This document shows positions 62,151-64,000 of a DNA stretch of 64,000 nucleotides, one piece after another. The stretch's first letter is position 1, and every line of letters starts with the position of its first letter. This DNA is from Nitrospirillum iridis (lineage in GTDB: Bacteria; Pseudomonadota; Alphaproteobacteria; Azospirillales; Azospirillaceae). The notes beneath the pieces are model-generated. The model did no database searches, had not been told where the DNA came from, and saw only the letters and a program-made list of their open reading frames with translations. The translations under genes and the position numbers were made by a program. The DNA lies in NCBI RefSeq assembly GCF_014205765.1, contig NZ_JACIIZ010000005.1:1-64000 (forward strand). The letters are read 5' to 3'.

Positions 62151-62239
62151 CCACCTCCCCAGGTGGCGTAACCCCTTGCCACCTCCCCCGCCTCGCCTAC
62201 CTCTTTTCCGTCACCATCGGGAGCCAGGTCACCCCCATC
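62151..62239 (+). promoter_or_regulatory. Conserved leader with alternative hairpins, copy A
   Basis: CCACCT-CCCC-AGGTGGC, then TTGCCACC. AGGTGGC can pair with either flanking CCACCT or GCCACC, so the two hairpins are mutually exclusive. A TTGCCA / TACCTC pair with 16-bp spacing may be a promoter. The same elements lie at the same 89-bp distance before the paralogue at 63568. Confidence 0.55.
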
Positions 62240-63017
62240 ATGAGCGCGACGGCGGCCACCACCACGGACAGTGCGGCGCGGCAGGCGGCGGAGGCCGAAC
62301 TCGACCGCCAGCTCCAGCACGGCGCCCACCAGATCGTCATGGACGCCACACGGCATCCGGTGGACCGGTCCAGCTTCCCCGTGGGCAGGCTGCCCACCGG
62401 CGTCAGCCTGGTGCAGTTCTGGCGCCTGGACGCCCCCAAGCTGCAGTTCCTGGAGTTCGAGTTCGACGCGCCCGCCGGCCGCCGGCCGCCGGGTGGACTA
62501 CGGGGACGCCGTCAGCCAGCAGCTCATGACGGAGATGCTGTCCGTCCGCCGCCTGGACGCAGGCAGCCTGTCGGCGCTCCTGTCCCGCATCCGCTCCCGC
62601 CTGCTGGCTGCCTACGGCCCCGGTAAGGGCGGCTTCATGGCGGCGATGCTCATGGCGCGGGTGAACCAAGCGGTGGAGCGGCCGGAGGATTTCCCCGCCC
62701 TGCTGAGCGACGCCGAGCTGCTCGCGGCCTACGGCATCTCCGAGAAGATGGCCAAGTCCTTCGGCCGGGGCGGCTTCGTGTTCGCTGGTGCCACCGGCGG
62801 GCCGCCTGTTGCACGTGAGGTCGCCCAGCGCATGACCTGGTCCCTGCCGCGGTGGCTGGAGAACGTGGGCAAGGCCATGTCCAGCGAAGCCATCTTGCCT
62901 GTGGCGATGGGTATCGGCACGATCTCGTGGATCATCTCGTCCGGGCACGACCATTTCGCCGACCGCAAGCAGACGTACAAGGAAGAGATGATCCGCCGCA
63001 ACATGGCCATCCCATGA
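62240..63017 (+). pseudogene. Paralogue A of an unknown protein family, broken by a frameshift
   Basis: Starts ATG 62240 (MSATAATTTDSAARQAAEAE). The first frame matches copy B (63568) through LVQFWRLDAPK, then near 62478-62495, in a GCCGCCGGCCGCC tract, it must shift +1 to continue VDYGDAVSQQLMTEMLSVRR to the stop at 63015-63017. The C-terminal part has a hydrophobic segment (ILPVAMGIGTISWIISSGHD). Function unknown. A sequencing error or slippage in the GC repeat is possible. Confidence 0.78.
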
Positions 63018-63274
63018 CCGCCGTCGCCAAGACCTCGCCCCGCAATGCCGCCATCGCGCTCCTTTGGGTGATAGGGTTCGCCGCCTACCTGGTGGCGTTC
63101 GCCATGTTCCCCATGGACGCGGATCGCGCCTTCAGGTCGTGGAAGAACCTGTGCTTCCCGGCCGGCATCATCCTGGCGGCGGCGACCCGCCGGCGGCCCT
63201 TCGTCTCTGCGCTGTGCTGGGCGGGCTTCGGCGTTCTGGCCGTGGTCTTGGCCATGCTGACGCCGGTTCGCTGA
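63014..63274 (+). CDS. Small two-segment membrane protein
   Basis: 86 residues from ATG 63014, overlapping the previous stop by 4 bp. Two hydrophobic stretches (AIALLWVIGFAAYLVAFAMF and a second, ALCWAGFGVLAVVLAMLTPV) with a basic middle. The coupling shows that it belongs with paralogue A; the partner beside copy B would lie outside the window. Function unknown. Confidence 0.7.
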   Translation: MTAVAKTSPRNAAIALLWVIGFAAYLVAFAMFPMDADRAFRSWKNLCFPAGIILAAATRRRPFVSALCWAGFGVLAVVLAMLTPVR

Positions 63275-63567
63275 TGGTCGCGGTCGACCTGGAATGAACC
63301 GCAAATCCGTGAATCCCAGTTCGATTCCCGGGTCAGGTCTTTTGCTCCAGCTGGCTTGTTGTGTTAAGCGGCCCAAAGGTTGCGCAAAACGGCGCATAAT
63401 CCTGCGCGATTCGGCGCATAGGCCTGCCGTACTCGGACCTCCCGCCCCCCGGCCGCCCCCTCCCCCGTCAATTCTCGCCCACCTCCCCAGGTGGCATATC
63501 CCCTTGCCACACCCACCCTTGGTCCTACCTCCCTCTCATCACCACCGGGAGCCGGACCCGCCCCATC
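63275..63567. promoter_or_regulatory. Intergenic region with conserved leader copy B
   Basis: 293 bp. CCACCT-CCCC-AGGTGG (63479-63494) then TTGCCAC repeats the copy A leader at the same 89-bp distance from the start codon. Two direct repeats of GGCGCATA lie near 63400-63422. A GTTCGATTCCC stretch at about 63323 looks like a tRNA T-arm, but no tRNA folds. Confidence 0.5.
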
Positions 63568-64000
63568 ATGGCCGCCGCCAACCCTTCCATCACCTCCGAC
63601 CCCGCCGTCCAGCAGGCTGAAGCCGACCTCGATCGCCAGCTCGCCCAGGGCGCCCACCAGATCGTCATCGATGCGACGGGCCGCCGCGTCGACCGTGCCT
63701 CGTTCCCCGTCGGCCGCGTCCCTGCCGGCATGACCCTCGTCCAGTTTTGGCGGCTGGATTTCCCCATTGCCGGCCAGTCCCTCAACTACGACGACCCGGC
63801 CGTCCAGCACCTCCTGCAGGACATGCTGTCCATCCGCCGCCTGGATGCCGGTGGGCTCACAGCCCTCCTATCTCGGATCCGTCGCACGCTGCTCGACGCC
63901 TACGGCACAGCCAAGGGCGGGTTGATGGCGGCGGCGCTCATGGCGCGGTGTCAGCAGGCCATTGAGCGGCCCGAGGACTTCCCGCCACTGCTCAGCGACG
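63568..64000 (+). CDS. Paralogue B of the unknown family, intact, runs off the right edge
   Basis: 144 codons visible from ATG 63568 (MAAANPSITSDPAVQQAEAD). It matches paralogue A: LDRQLAQGAHQIVIDATG, VDRASFPVGRVPAGMTLVQF, then MLSIRRLDAGGLTALLSRIR and AIERPEDFPPLLSD. No motif that I recognise. No signal peptide. The frame is open through the region where copy A is broken, which supports the frameshift call. Confidence 0.82.
   Translation, partial: MAAANPSITSDPAVQQAEADLDRQLAQGAHQIVIDATGRRVDRASFPVGRVPAGMTLVQFWRLDFPIAGQSLNYDDPAVQHLLQDMLSIRRLDAGGLTALLSRIRRTLLDAYGTAKGGLMAAALMARCQQAIERPEDFPPLLSD

Noticed and set aside
63310-63345. tRNA-like T-arm (GTTCGATTCCC)
   Set aside because: Flanking bases do not form the T stem or acceptor stem.

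Overview
The window is GC-rich alphaproteobacterial chromosome, most likely from the Rhodospirillales (Azospirillum/Nitrospirillum/Niveispirillum type). The clues are the N-terminal signature of the flagellin, an NDUFS4-like complex I accessory protein and high-GC coding throughout. It contains one complete integrated temperate phage of about 50.8 kb.

Left host flank (1-11113): the 5' end of an EntF-like nonribosomal peptide synthetase leaves the window on the minus strand. It is followed by an IS3-family element (1727-3056) abutting a truncated group II intron 5' end. That intron end sits just behind the terminator of a 998-residue autotransporter. Next come a small conserved protein, a flagellin with a sigma-54-type promoter, an aspartyl/asparaginyl hydroxylase-like protein, tRNA-Pro(UGG), an NDUFS4-like protein and tRNA-Arg(UCU).

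Prophage (11114-61983): a perfect 39-bp direct repeat (attL 11114-11152, attR 61945-61983) overlaps the 3' end of tRNA-Arg(UCU). The integrase lies next to attL. A leftward early operon (19545 to 11164) encodes a regulator/antirepressor, a ParB-like protein, a cytosine methyltransferase whose middle is made of tandem repeats, a DUF3850-LexA-type HTH fusion, DUF4031, an excisionase-like protein and the integrase. Two XRE regulators with ATTGC-type operator candidates occupy 19.5-21.3 kb. Rightward genes encode a CII-like protein, prim-pol primase, SF3 helicase and an iteron cluster that looks like a replication origin (27274-27544). A lambda-like head module follows (Nu1, A, W, B, C with nested Nu3, D, E), then a tail module with a programmed -1 frameshift G/GT pair, a 2175-residue tape measure carrying EF-hand repeats, tip proteins and a lectin-like fibre, and finally lysozyme and holin. 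Minus-strand accessory genes interrupt the late region at 40.0-40.6 kb, 41.9-42.3 kb and 44.1-45.0 kb; the last cassette includes a superinfection-immunity protein.

The most interesting signal is not a gene. A palindrome, GCGAACGNCGTTCGC, is scattered across the prophage: 11 exact 11-bp cores plus one spacing variant. None occurs in the 13 kb of flanking host DNA. It resembles a Gram-positive-type LexA box with a shortened spacer, and the phage encodes a protein with a LexA-type DNA-binding domain. It may therefore be a stoperator-like or segregation-like genome-wide binding site. Several intrinsic terminators lie inside the late operon with no room for new promoters, and two copies of a promoter-plus-hairpin leader occur, so antitermination is likely.

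Right host flank (61984-64000): the displaced tRNA terminator, then two tandem paralogous genes of unknown function. The first is frameshifted, and both are preceded by the same pair of mutually exclusive hairpins.
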